Source of the DNA: CAZFLN01 sp964519905
Lineage (GTDB): Bacteria; Patescibacteriota; Microgenomatia; UBA1400; UBA1396
NCBI GenBank assembly: GCA_964519905.1
Contig: CAZFLN010000001.1
Span: forward strand, 36,368 to 100,367
Direction of reading: 5' to 3'
DNA length: 64,000 nt
The notes beneath the pieces are model-generated. The model made no database searches. It saw only the letters and a list, made by a program, of their open reading frames with translations, and was not told the origin of the DNA. Positions 27,508-36,135 of the stretch are shown piece after piece (positions within the stretch are counted from its first letter, which is position 1; each line of letters starts with the position of its first letter). A program made the position numbers and the translations under genes.

Positions 27508-28620
27508 TTAATGTATGACGTCAATAAACATTTTTGTGAGTGTAACTAGGCTCTCAATATCAACCCATTCATCAGGTTCATGTGCACCGTCCCCGTCAGG
27601 TCCCCAGGTAATAACGGGAATTCCTAACAGAGCAAGAACATTGTCATCTCCAACTGAAGAGCGACTGTGTTTCTTCATTTTGTTATTCGTGTGCGTGTGA
27701 ATAATATGAGAAATTTCATTTTCCAGTGGAAATGATTCGAAAGAATATCCTTCAAGATACGGTGTTTTACGAGATAACAATGAGACAGTGAGATTTTTTG
27801 AAGTTATTTTTGCGAGGCTTTGAAGATTTTTTAAAAGAGAATCTATAGAATCTTGTGAGCCAATGAGTGCTTCAATATGAAGTTCAGCTTTCTCACAAAC
27901 ACTCATCCCGATGGTTTGTGTTGAGATACTTCTTGGCTGAATGACAGAAAATTTATCAGTTGAAACTTTTTCTAAATTGCTCTTCAGGTTTTGAATAAAC
28001 CTTGTCAAGGGATATATAGCATTCACTCCCTTTTTCCATTTGGCAACATGAACGGGTGTCTCTTGTGAGATGACCTTGAAAATGGCTCTTCCTGTTCTGG
28101 CTGTGGTGATTCCGTGAAGTCCGAGACCAAAGTTTGGTTCAGCAGAAACAATAAGTTCTACATCATCAAAAAAATCTTTCTGTTTTGTGACTATGTCCCA
28201 GGCCCCTATTGAAATGTTTTCTTCATCCACTGCAAAGAAAATTTTTATGTGATGGGTGGTGTTTTCGATCGCGGTAAGAATCGCGGCAATTCCACCTTTC
28301 ATATCGTATGCACCAAGACCAAATGCTTTGTTATTTTCTAGAGTAAGCGAGTAAGGAGTTTTGCTCCAGCCAGTGACCACATCAACTGTGTCGATGTGTC
28401 CGTAAAAGAGGAGAGATTTTCCATTTTTTTTATTGTCTGCCAAAATGTTTGGTCGACCGTCAGAAAGTACGATTGAAACTTCAAATCCTCGTTTTTCGAG
28501 TTCTACAGTTAAAAACTCTTGCAACAATCCCTCATTTTTCTCAATGTATCGAGTGTCGACAGAGACAAGGTGAGAAAGTAGGGAAATGATCTTTTCTTTG
28601 AGATTATCTTGGTTGTCCAT
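27508..28620 (-). CDS. M20 family metallo-amidohydrolase (ArgE/DapE/CPG2-like)
   Basis: A 370-residue zinc peptidase-like enzyme with the ligand motifs Gly-His-Ile-Asp-Thr-Val, Tyr-Asp-Met-Lys-Gly-Gly, Val-Asp-Glu-Glu-Asn, Ala-Glu-Pro-Asn and the final His in Gly-Ala-His-Glu-Pro. The central dimerisation domain is present. Such enzymes remove acyl or peptide groups from amino-acid-type substrates (ArgE, DapE, LysK and relatives). ATG at 28620 lies 7 bp after the stop of the acetylpolyamine deacetylase gene with GGAGATG upstream. Its place at the end of a lysine/polyamine operon suggests an N-acyl diamine or amino-acid substrate (inference). Confidence 0.85.
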   Translation of the reverse strand: MDNQDNLKEKIISLLSHLVSVDTRYIEKNEGLLQEFLTVELEKRGFEVSIVLSDGRPNILADNKKNGKSLLFYGHIDTVDVVTGWSKTPYSLTLENNKAFGLGAYDMKGGIAAILTAIENTTHHIKIFFAVDEENISIGAWDIVTKQKDFFDDVELIVSAEPNFGLGLHGITTARTGRAIFKVISQETPVHVAKWKKGVNAIYPLTRFIQNLKSNLEKVSTDKFSVIQPRSISTQTIGMSVCEKAELHIEALIGSQDSIDSLLKNLQSLAKITSKNLTVSLLSRKTPYLEGYSFESFPLENEISHIIHTHTNNKMKKHSRSSVGDDNVLALLGIPVITWGPDGDGAHEPDEWVDIESLVTLTKMFIDVIH

Positions 28621-28627
28621 AGAGTCT

Positions 28628-29647
28628 TTACATCTCCATAATACCAGACGAAAATGCACAGACATTTTTTCCGAGCAACGCTGTGTTATATCCGCCTTCT
28701 TGAACAACGGTGCAGGGAATTTGCAAAGAAGAAATTTCTTTCCCCATTTGTTCTAAGTACGATGTTGTAAGTGTAAAGCCGCCGATGGGGTCATCCTTGT
28801 GAATGTCAGCCCCAAAACATACAACGAGGAATTCAGGCTGGAACTCAGTTATTAAGTGTAGAGCTTTGCTGAGTGTTGCATTATAGGATTGATTATCTGT
28901 TCCGAGAGGAAGTGGGAAGTTTCGGTTTTGAACGTATTCGTTATTGTCATCTCCTGAGAAGAACGGAAAGATTTCATTTGGATCTGCGTGAATTGAGACG
29001 GTCAGGACATTTTCGTCAGCACCATATATTCGCTCCGCGCCGTTCCCATGGTGAAAGTCGACATCTAAGAGGGCAATTCTTTTTGCGCCAAGAAGTCGAA
29101 ATTGCTCGATTGCTAGCGCTCCGTTATTTAAATAGCAGTATCCACCCATTTTTCCAGGCTCTGCATGGTGTCCGGGTGGTCGGCACAGACCATAGGAATT
29201 CTCTTTTTTCTGGTACGTATACTCGGCCGCCGCACATGCCACCATGCCAGATTGAATTGCAGCCGACAAGACTTTATTGTGTATTGGAGTGTAGAGGTCG
29301 AACGAGAACATGCCTCTTTGAGCCGTTTGTTTTTGAGAAGAAAACGGTGCCGAAAAGTACGGAAACACACTTGGGTATTGGTATTCTCTTCCCCATTCCT
29401 GAGATGCTACCAGAAAATCAAGATACTCTTTTTTGTGGATATTCTGAGCGAGTGCAAGAACTTTGTGATCTTGAGGAACAGGAAAGGAAGTTTCCTCTAT
29501 GATTTGCAGTGAGTGCTTTTTCTCACTTCGCAGTGCCTGCAAAATGGTATCGACTCGATCAGGGATTTCTTGGTGAGGTGTTTTCTCACCATTAAAAATC
29601 TCGTGCTCTGGTGAATGAAACGATGTATCGGAGTAAAATACTTGCAT
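28628..29647 (-). CDS. Acetylpolyamine amidohydrolase / HDAC-family deacetylase
   Basis: A 339-residue zinc deacetylase of the HDAC fold, the usual length for APAH. Arg-Pro-Pro-Gly-His-His-Ala (catalytic His pair), Gly-Gly-Tyr-Cys-Tyr-Leu-Asn-Asn, Asp-Val-Asp-Phe-His-His-Gly-Asn-Gly (zinc ligands), the second zinc Asp in Gly-Ala-Asp-Ile-His-Lys-Asp-Asp and the catalytic Tyr in Glu-Gly-Gly-Tyr are all present. Bacterial members deacetylate acetylated polyamines or small amides. It begins one base after the stop of the acetyltransferase-like gene. The operon also has a diamine-forming decarboxylase, which supports a polyamine substrate. Confidence 0.88.
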   Translation of the reverse strand: MQVFYSDTSFHSPEHEIFNGEKTPHQEIPDRVDTILQALRSEKKHSLQIIEETSFPVPQDHKVLALAQNIHKKEYLDFLVASQEWGREYQYPSVFPYFSAPFSSQKQTAQRGMFSFDLYTPIHNKVLSAAIQSGMVACAAAEYTYQKKENSYGLCRPPGHHAEPGKMGGYCYLNNGALAIEQFRLLGAKRIALLDVDFHHGNGAERIYGADENVLTVSIHADPNEIFPFFSGDDNNEYVQNRNFPLPLGTDNQSYNATLSKALHLITEFQPEFLVVCFGADIHKDDPIGGFTLTTSYLEQMGKEISSLQIPCTVVQEGGYNTALLGKNVCAFSSGIMEM

Positions 29648-29648
29648 A

Positions 29649-30749
29649 TTATCTTCTCTGCGAGTCAGTGTTCTGTACGTTTTCGACTACTTTTTTGCCT
29701 TCATTTTCAGGATAGAGCGAAGAAATTATCTTTTGGCTTAAGGCTCCGAAGATAAAGTTATTATATTTCGTATTTCCTTGCCCTTCTCGACCACTCCCAA
29801 CAAGAACATTGTGTCTGAGAGTGTTGAATCTCTGAGTGTTTGGTATTTTTAGACTGCTCAAGCCGACAGATCTTCCAGTGCCAGGAGCTCCAAGATTGGA
29901 ATGTCTCTCATGATGCAGATTCATTTCTGCTACTAAAAGTGGAGTTGAGTTTTTTGTTCCATAGTATAAAGCATCAAGAACTCTGCAAATCAATCCCGAT
30001 ACCATCACTGACGACACCCCCTTTACTTCGGCTGCCCACTCTGTCAATTCTGTGAGCCAACGATCTCTGAAAATGACTGCTTCTGCCATACTTGCAGCCA
30101 CCAATTCTCCTGCTTTGTTTCGCACGCCGCAAAACCAGGTTGTTTCTCCTTGAGTTGCAGCCAATGTTTTTATTCCTTCTGTTGTCCACTCAAAATTATC
30201 TCGCCAGAGCAATTCAAGACTCTCGTAGTCCTGTGGACAAATTGCAAACGTGAGACTCAGGCCTTCAGGAAGAGATGAGTATTTCTCCAATGCTGGAGGA
30301 GAAATCAGTTGCTCTGCAGAGGTAAATTTTTCGATTCGATTTTTCTCGAAATTATTTATTTCTGATTGATGATTATTCTTGGCGAGAATGATCAAATACT
30401 CATTTTTTGCAACTGAGTCAATGTCTGACATTTTATAGAGTGTCTCAACTTGTGTGTCTGACTTATCAGTACCTACATATTTATCAAGAATTTCATTCAA
30501 AACATCTTCTGTTACAAATGTTCGGAACACAATTCTTCTTGGAACCTCATTTGGGAAAAGTGAGTCATTTCCCTCACAATTAAGGGATGACCACTGTTCG
30601 TCAAATTTTTTAAAATCTGAAAAGCAGGCATCTTTTGAAAGATACTTTCGATCGTACGATCGTTTTTCAACCGTGCCGATCTTTCCAGTGCTCGTTACAA
30701 AACCAGAAGATTCTACTGGATCTGTTGTGGACTCTCTTTCTCTCCTCAT
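29649..30749 (-). CDS. Putative acetyltransferase (distant GNAT/AblB-like)
   Basis: 366 residues without a clear family. The N-terminal 130 residues are variable. From about 180 there is Thr-Trp-Phe-Cys-Gly-Val, Ala-Gly-Glu-Leu-Val-Ala-Ala-Ser-Met-Ala-Glu, then Glu-Leu-Thr-Glu-Trp-Ala and a helix, a pattern like the acetyl-CoA core of GNAT proteins and of lysine acetyltransferases such as AblB. The Arg/Gln-Gly-x-Gly pyrophosphate loop is not obvious, so the assignment is weak. It starts 8 bp after lysS with GGAGGAATT, inside a polyamine-type operon beside a deacetylase, which makes an acyl-transfer function attractive. Confidence 0.5.
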   Translation of the reverse strand: MRRERESTTDPVESSGFVTSTGKIGTVEKRSYDRKYLSKDACFSDFKKFDEQWSSLNCEGNDSLFPNEVPRRIVFRTFVTEDVLNEILDKYVGTDKSDTQVETLYKMSDIDSVAKNEYLIILAKNNHQSEINNFEKNRIEKFTSAEQLISPPALEKYSSLPEGLSLTFAICPQDYESLELLWRDNFEWTTEGIKTLAATQGETTWFCGVRNKAGELVAASMAEAVIFRDRWLTELTEWAAEVKGVSSVMVSGLICRVLDALYYGTKNSTPLLVAEMNLHHERHSNLGAPGTGRSVGLSSLKIPNTQRFNTLRHNVLVGSGREGQGNTKYNNFIFGALSQKIISSLYPENEGKKVVENVQNTDSQRR

Positions 30750-30757
30750 AATTCCTC

Positions 30758-32197
30758 CTATCGGTTCACTGGTTTCATGGTTGGGAACAGGATGACGTCG
30801 CGAATTTTCGTTTGATTCGTGAGAAGCATCACCATGCGGTCAATTCCCAGTCCCAGTCCTCCGGTTGGGGGCATGCCGTACTCCATGGCTTCAATAAACC
30901 CTTCGTCGAGCGGGTGAGCCTCTGGATCATCAGCGCGTTCCTCTTCCCAGAATTTTCTTTGCAAGACTGGGTCGTTTAACTCTGTGTACGCATTTCCGAT
31001 TTCCCAGCCCATGATGTATGGTTCAAAACGCTCAATGAGTTCTGGATCGTCTCGGTGAGGTTTGCAGAGCGTAGTTGTTTCTCGAGGGAAATCCGTAATA
31101 AAGGTCGGTTGAATCAGCTTGTCTTCTACTGCTTCGAACAATGTGGCAATTCCCAAACCGCGAATCCAAGCGCCTTCGTATTCGAGGTTATGATCTGTAA
31201 TTGCTTGTTTAAGTTGGTCATCATTCAGTTCGTCTACATTGATTGCAAGATACTCATGAATAGCTTGCTTCATGGGCAAGCGACGCCACGGCTGACTGAA
31301 GTCGATTTTGGTTCCTTGATACTCAACAACAGGCGTCCCATTGGCTGCTCGCGCAGCGTTTTCGTAGATCATCTCGGTCAGATTCATCATGTCGTTGTAG
31401 TCCCAGTAGGCTGAGTAGCACTCCATCATGGTGAACTCTGGGTTATGTGTTCGGTCAACTCCTTCGTTTCGGAAGTTTTTAGTGATTTCGTAGACTTTGT
31501 CGTATCCACCCATGATCAAGTACTTGAGATACAACTCCGGGGAAATGCGCAGGTACATCGGCATATCCCAAACATTAATATGCGTGATAAATGGTCGAGC
31601 ATTGGCGCCACCGTACAGTGGTTGCAGCGTTGGTGTCTCGACTTCCATAAATCCGAATCCACCCAGTGTCTCTCGCACCGAAGAAATGATTTGACTTCGC
31701 TTTCGGAAGATTTCTCGTCGTTCTGGATACAAGGTCAGATCGACACTTCGGAGTCGATAGCGAGTTTCTTCATCTTTGAGCTTGTTATCTCCCCAAGCAT
31801 CTGGAAGCGTGCGCAGTGTTTTGGAAAGCAACTCGACTTCTTGAGCTTTGACACTTTCTTCATTTGAGTTTGTAGCAAAACGTGTTCCCGTGACGCGAAT
31901 AAAGTCTCCTAAAGAAAAGTCATCAACATCAGAAAAATTGTTCACTTCATTGCTGCGAATGACGACTTGAATCCGTCCTGATTCGTCCTCAATATCCATG
32001 AAGCGAATTTTTCCGTGGCCACGTTGGGCCCGGATTCTTCCAGCTATTGTCACTCGAGAATCATGCTCAGCCTCAAGTGCTTCTCTGTTGGTATGTGATT
32101 TCTGCCCATCTTGTGGATAGGGAATTTTGTTTTGTTCAATCCAACGATCTCGAATTTCTGTTCGATGTTCGCGGTCGCTTCGTTCATGTCGTGCCAT
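30758..32197 (-). CDS. lysS: Lysyl-tRNA synthetase, class II
   Basis: This 479-residue enzyme charges tRNA-Lys. An N-terminal OB-fold anticodon-binding domain (about 45-140) precedes the class II catalytic core with motif 2 Asn-Phe-Arg-Asn-Glu-Gly, Asn-Pro-Glu-Phe-Thr-Met-Met-Glu and motif 3 Gly-Leu-Gly-Leu-Gly-Ile-Asp-Arg. The complete OB domain excludes the PoxA/EpmA paralog. Its ATG directly follows the TAA of the decarboxylase gene (zero gap), and its AAAGGAGC ribosome binding site is formed by the last decarboxylase codons. Having a lysine-charging enzyme inside a lysine-type decarboxylase operon is notable. Confidence 0.95.
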   Translation of the reverse strand: MARHERSDREHRTEIRDRWIEQNKIPYPQDGQKSHTNREALEAEHDSRVTIAGRIRAQRGHGKIRFMDIEDESGRIQVVIRSNEVNNFSDVDDFSLGDFIRVTGTRFATNSNEESVKAQEVELLSKTLRTLPDAWGDNKLKDEETRYRLRSVDLTLYPERREIFRKRSQIISSVRETLGGFGFMEVETPTLQPLYGGANARPFITHINVWDMPMYLRISPELYLKYLIMGGYDKVYEITKNFRNEGVDRTHNPEFTMMECYSAYWDYNDMMNLTEMIYENAARAANGTPVVEYQGTKIDFSQPWRRLPMKQAIHEYLAINVDELNDDQLKQAITDHNLEYEGAWIRGLGIATLFEAVEDKLIQPTFITDFPRETTTLCKPHRDDPELIERFEPYIMGWEIGNAYTELNDPVLQRKFWEEERADDPEAHPLDEGFIEAMEYGMPPTGGLGLGIDRMVMLLTNQTKIRDVILFPTMKPVNR

Positions 32198-33697
32198 TTA
32201 TGCTCCTTTTTTTGGTACGATTTTTAGAGTTTCGAGATTGGGATCACTGGAAATAACCGTGATCAAGCCATTAGTTTTTTTGAGTGCTTGTAAGTACTCA
32301 ATATGCTCAAGAGAAATTTCTTCGCCTTTTACGATCAAAGGAATCCCAGGCGGATACGGAATGATATTTTCGGCAGAAATTCTTCCATGACATTTCGAAA
32401 GTTCTAAACTTTCAAATATTGATCCAACCTTGTGCGCCGGTATTCTTTTGACAATTTTTGTTGGGAAACTTGGAAAAGAAATTTGTTTTTTCGATTTCTG
32501 TTTTTTCCCTTCTTTCATTCGTTTCAATTCCGTTTGGAGGGCGCTAACAGTGGCATCAATTTCTCTCATCCCGTTTTGAAATTTCATGATGAAAAGAATG
32601 TTTTCTGACTCATATTTTTCTACGACAATCCCGTGTCGTTTTTCGAGTGATTCAGCCAACTCAAATGCTGATACACCAGAAATATGAACCAGAATTTTGG
32701 TTGGGTCTGTTTGGATCGCTGAGCAACCAGCCAATCGAGCTTTGCGAAGAAGCTCTTGAGGTTCATACGCGGTGACTCCATGAACAAGATTTAGTTTTTT
32801 TCGAAACTGCTTTGAGAGTTGAATCGAATCGTCAATGACGCTGGGTCCATGCTGTTGCATAAAATCACGCGCCCCGTCTAGAGAAGCTAACAAGTGATAC
32901 GACGGACTCGTAGTTGTGAGTGCGGTGTAGCTTTCTTGTAAGAGCGAAGTCGAGATTCGCTTCCCTTTCCAGTGGATCATTGAAGTCTGTTGCAATCCAG
33001 AGCCTTGTTTGTGCGTGCTTTGAACACAGATATCGGCTCCTGCCTGCATTGCGGAAGTTGGTAAGTATTCTGAGAAAGGAAAGTGAGCTCCCCAAGCTTC
33101 GTCGATGAAAAGGATTAAGTTTGGCCATTTTTCCCGTACAGTTGTTACAAGCTCTGTAAGATTTAACGACAATCCCTCGTAGGTTGGATTACTGATGAGC
33201 AATACCTGAGGTTTTGTTTGCTTGATCGCTGCAAGAATTTCGTCTATCGAGTTCGGGAGGAAAATCTGCAGTTCGTCATGATATCGAGGAGAAATATACT
33301 CAACATCGATCTGAAAATCCTCACAGGCCGTTCCGATAGATTTATGAACATTTCTTTGGGCTAAGATTTTGAGTTTTCCGAATTGTTTTTTCAGTGCGCG
33401 CAAGATTATAAAATTACTGCCGGTCGAGCCGTTCACACAAAACAGTGTGTGATCTGAACTGTATGCCTGAGCAGCCAATCTTTGTGCTTCAAAAAAAATC
33501 CCTGTATTCGTACAGGGATTTCCAAGTGAATGATACGACACAGAAATGTCGTTTTCGTAAATTCCATGCACTCGTGGGACAGCTGGATGAATTGATGGCG
33601 TACACCATTGAATCAGAGAACCGTCAATAGAAGTATTAAATGCAGCCAAGAGTGGTGCATTCTCTGTGTAGATCGCATTTTTTGGTGCGTTCGACAT
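32198..33697 (-). CDS. Orn/Lys/Arg decarboxylase (fold type I PLP)
   Basis: 499 residues: a PLP-dependent major domain (to about 370) and a small C-terminal domain, as in short SpeA/YaaO-type decarboxylases. Val-Asn-Gly-Ser-Thr-Gly-Ser-Asn binds the PLP phosphate, Phe-Ile-Asp-Glu-Ala-Trp-Gly-Ala-His carries the PLP-stacking Asp and His, and the Schiff-base lysine is in Ser-Thr-His-Lys-Gln-Gly-Ser-Gly. The product could be cadaverine, agmatine or putrescine; specificity cannot be read. It is first of five genes leading to lysS, an acetyltransferase-like protein, APAH and an M20 enzyme. ATG 33697 follows GAAAG. A terminator-like hairpin sits inside the gene near codon 63. Confidence 0.9.
   Translation of the reverse strand: MSNAPKNAIYTENAPLLAAFNTSIDGSLIQWCTPSIHPAVPRVHGIYENDISVSYHSLGNPCTNTGIFFEAQRLAAQAYSSDHTLFCVNGSTGSNFIILRALKKQFGKLKILAQRNVHKSIGTACEDFQIDVEYISPRYHDELQIFLPNSIDEILAAIKQTKPQVLLISNPTYEGLSLNLTELVTTVREKWPNLILFIDEAWGAHFPFSEYLPTSAMQAGADICVQSTHKQGSGLQQTSMIHWKGKRISTSLLQESYTALTTTSPSYHLLASLDGARDFMQQHGPSVIDDSIQLSKQFRKKLNLVHGVTAYEPQELLRKARLAGCSAIQTDPTKILVHISGVSAFELAESLEKRHGIVVEKYESENILFIMKFQNGMREIDATVSALQTELKRMKEGKKQKSKKQISFPSFPTKIVKRIPAHKVGSIFESLELSKCHGRISAENIIPYPPGIPLIVKGEEISLEHIEYLQALKKTNGLITVISSDPNLETLKIVPKKGA
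33491..33521 (-). terminator. Intrinsic-terminator-like hairpin inside the decarboxylase gene
   Basis: On the minus strand an 11-bp perfect stem (AAATCCCTGTA with its complement), a CGAA tetraloop and a run of eight T form a textbook intrinsic terminator. It lies about 180 nt into the coding sequence, where the codons read Asn-Pro-Cys-Thr-Asn-Thr-Gly-Ile-Phe-Phe. Translating ribosomes would normally mask it, so it may act when translation of the early gene is poor. Confidence 0.75.
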
Positions 33698-33837
33698 AGC
33701 AATTCTTTCTTTAAAAGATTTAATCTTTCTAGGTGATAGTATTCTTTTTTCGAGAAATGTCAATAATCAAAAGATTTGTTCTTATTTAAAAAGATTCTGC
33801 GATGAGAGGAAATGCTTGTATACTGTCTGGAGACGGT

Positions 33838-35352
33838 ATGAAGATGAAAGAAGCTCATATGAAAAAGAATTCCCAAGACCTGCCTGAAATTGGTCCTGTT
33901 CGGCACTCCGAGCCAGAGCCGAACGCTGTCAGAATTACGTCCAAGCAACCATCACTTTGGCTCATTGTTTTGACGGGATTTGTAGTTGGTATAGGATTGT
34001 TGATGTTTGGTTTTTTTGTCTGGAAATCTATTTCTCACAAGACTGTACCCGAACAAGAAATAGGGATGGCTCCGACCCCTACTCCAGTTCCAGAAGAACG
34101 ATCATTCACGGCTGTGTTAGTCGGGTATGGTGGTGCGGGGCACGATGGCGCTTCGCTCACTGACAGTATTTTGGTAGCGCGGTATTTGTTTGATCAGCAC
34201 CGTATTATTTTGTTGTCCGTGCCCCGCGACACTTGGGTGCAAGTAGCAACTGATCGTGGACAGCAGTCTCTCAAGATGAATGCTGTCTATGCCTTGCACG
34301 GTCCAGAAGAACTGAAGCAGGTTTTATCTCAAATTACTGGCTGGAAAGTCGAGAATTACTTTGGCGTGGATTTCCGTGGGTTTACACAGGCGATTGATAC
34401 GTTGGGTGGTGTGGAGTTGACCGTAGAGCGGGCATTTGATGACTATGAATACCCGATTACTGGCAGAGAGAGATTAGTCTGTGATGAGGAGCGCGACGAA
34501 GAAACCGGTGAAGTTCTCGCTACTCCAGAACCTGCCCCAGATGACGGTGTGACGAGTGTGGCAGATGAAATTTCTGCCGGCACACTTGACCGTGAAACAT
34601 TGCCAGAAAATGTGAAAAAGTATCCCTGCCGGTACGAACACCTTCGCTTTGCCGCTGGAAAGCAGACGTTGACTGGCGTTCAAGCTCTCAAGTACGCGCG
34701 CTCACGCCACTCCGCCCAGGATGGAAACGACTTCAATCGCGCGCGCCGCCAGCAGAATCTTATTCGCTCGCTTGGGGTTCAGGTGCTCAGTACAAACTCG
34801 TTGTCAAAAATTCCATCACTGATTTCGACACTTCGTAGTCATACAGCGACAGATCTTTCTGCGCTCCACATTGCCGACTGGATTGCGCGTGCGCCGAGTC
34901 TCCGAGATGCGGAAATTACTTCGGTAGTGTTGACGGACAAAAACTATTTGCAGTCAGGACACTCTGCCGATCGACAGTTTATACTTCAGCCGAAAGCTGG
35001 GATTTTTTCTTGGCAGGCGATTCAGAACTGGCTGGATTTTATAAGTGATTCTCAGCAGACGCTCGACGCTCCAGTGATCGAAGTGTTGTCGCCACCGGCA
35101 CATTCTCTGCTCGCGCAGGAGTTTGTGGCTGCTTTGGCAAGTCAGTCTGCTTCATCTGTTGTGCAAGTCCGTACTGTTCCACTTGGACGCAATGCAACTG
35201 CATCAGCGACGGTTCGGCCATTGGTTCCGAGAGTGGCTCCGGAAATTCTCGAGTCTTTGCAACATTTTTTCTCGGCTGAACTGGACACGAGTAAAATTTC
35301 CACAGAGTCTGCTCAGCTGAATGGACCCCATGTTGAGGTGGTCTGGGAATAG
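33838..35352 (+). CDS. LytR-CpsA-Psr (LCP) family cell-envelope transferase
   Basis: 504 residues: a short cytoplasmic N-terminus, one membrane helix at about 40-65, a Pro-rich stalk, then the LCP domain with Thr-Asp-Ser-Ile, Leu-Ser-Val-Pro-Arg-Asp-Thr-Trp-Val, Lys-Met-Asn-Ala and Tyr-Ala-Arg-Ser-Arg-His followed by Asp-Phe-Asn-Arg-Ala-Arg-Arg-Gln. LCP enzymes transfer glycopolymers from undecaprenyl phosphate to peptidoglycan or protein. An LytR_C-like domain follows from about 410. An acidic insert of about 60 residues interrupts the LCP core. GGAGACGGT precedes ATG 33838, and an upstream TATACT lies close by. It is divergent from the decarboxylase operon. Confidence 0.9.
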   Translation: MKMKEAHMKKNSQDLPEIGPVRHSEPEPNAVRITSKQPSLWLIVLTGFVVGIGLLMFGFFVWKSISHKTVPEQEIGMAPTPTPVPEERSFTAVLVGYGGAGHDGASLTDSILVARYLFDQHRIILLSVPRDTWVQVATDRGQQSLKMNAVYALHGPEELKQVLSQITGWKVENYFGVDFRGFTQAIDTLGGVELTVERAFDDYEYPITGRERLVCDEERDEETGEVLATPEPAPDDGVTSVADEISAGTLDRETLPENVKKYPCRYEHLRFAAGKQTLTGVQALKYARSRHSAQDGNDFNRARRQQNLIRSLGVQVLSTNSLSKIPSLISTLRSHTATDLSALHIADWIARAPSLRDAEITSVVLTDKNYLQSGHSADRQFILQPKAGIFSWQAIQNWLDFISDSQQTLDAPVIEVLSPPAHSLLAQEFVAALASQSASSVVQVRTVPLGRNATASATVRPLVPRVAPEILESLQHFFSAELDTSKISTESAQLNGPHVEVVWE

Positions 35353-35355
35353 TGT

Positions 35356-36108
35356 TTATTGTACAAAGACGTCAGCAGTAAACGCGCAGTGATCGCTCAC
35401 GCCGGTGTGCATTTTTACGTTTTTTACCTGGTAGGAACTGTGAGCTAGCAGCGCGTCGACTGCCAGTGATTTGTGGCCCACGGGGTGGAGCTTGGGGTCG
35501 AGAGTGCCAACGATTTCTGGTGGAAGTGCGTCGGTGTAACCTTCGGACAGCAGAGAAAAGGTCGCTCCACCCCGTGGCGCATTCATGTCCCCGCAGAGAA
35601 CGTGAGGCGGGAGATCTTTTAGTGAGCTGCGAAGTGCCGCAACATCAGCGGCTTGTTCCACTGTGGAAGATCCGTTGGGAGACCATGTAAAATGTGTGGT
35701 TGCCACAGTTGCCGTTTGGCTTCCAAGTTGTAACGTGGCAGCGACGAGTACTCGATTCATAGAATTATTGCTGGTTTTTAGGTCTCCAGGAATTGGGTTT
35801 TCCCAAAAAATTGGGAGCTTTTCTTCTTCTCCAACATAGGTTTTGGTGTACCAAGTTTGCACTGGGAATCGGCTGAGTAACATGACTCCCCACTCTCCGC
35901 GAGTGGGAACATGTGGATTTTCTTTCGTTACTTGTCCTTGAGCAAGAAATACACCTTGAAACCCAACAGTTTTTTGAATGATTTCTGTGTCTGCAGCAAA
36001 AACTTCTTGCAGACAGATCACATCTGCTTTTTGTTCCCGTAAAAAATCAAGTTGATAGGGAAAGTGCTTATTTCCTTCGGTGTTGAGTGTAAGAAGACGA
36101 AAAGACAT
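35356..36108 (-). CDS. Endonuclease/exonuclease/phosphatase (EEP) family protein
   Basis: 250 residues with the EEP fold signatures: Leu-Thr-Leu-Asn-Thr-Glu-Gly near the start, Cys-Leu-Gln-Glu-Val (metal-binding Glu), Thr-His-Phe-Thr, Gly-Asp-Met-Asn-Ala-Pro and the final Val-Ser-Asp-His-Cys (catalytic His). Members cleave nucleic-acid or inositol/sphingolipid phosphodiesters, and the substrate cannot be told. No signal peptide. TG-C-TAAAAT ends exactly six bases before the ATG (leaderless). Its stop is 3 bp from the stop of the convergent LCP gene. Confidence 0.88.
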   Translation of the reverse strand: MSFRLLTLNTEGNKHFPYQLDFLREQKADVICLQEVFAADTEIIQKTVGFQGVFLAQGQVTKENPHVPTRGEWGVMLLSRFPVQTWYTKTYVGEEEKLPIFWENPIPGDLKTSNNSMNRVLVAATLQLGSQTATVATTHFTWSPNGSSTVEQAADVAALRSSLKDLPPHVLCGDMNAPRGGATFSLLSEGYTDALPPEIVGTLDPKLHPVGHKSLAVDALLAHSSYQVKNVKMHTGVSDHCAFTADVFVQ

Positions 36109-36135
36109 CTGTTTATTTTAGCAGGAGGAAAGCTC

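Noticed and set aside
30758..32197. PoxA/EpmA (EF-P lysyltransferase) instead of LysRS
   Set aside because: The N-terminal OB anticodon-binding domain is complete and the length fits LysRS.
33445..33630. Plus-strand ORF around the decarboxylase hairpin
   Set aside because: Antisense shadow of a conserved enzyme.
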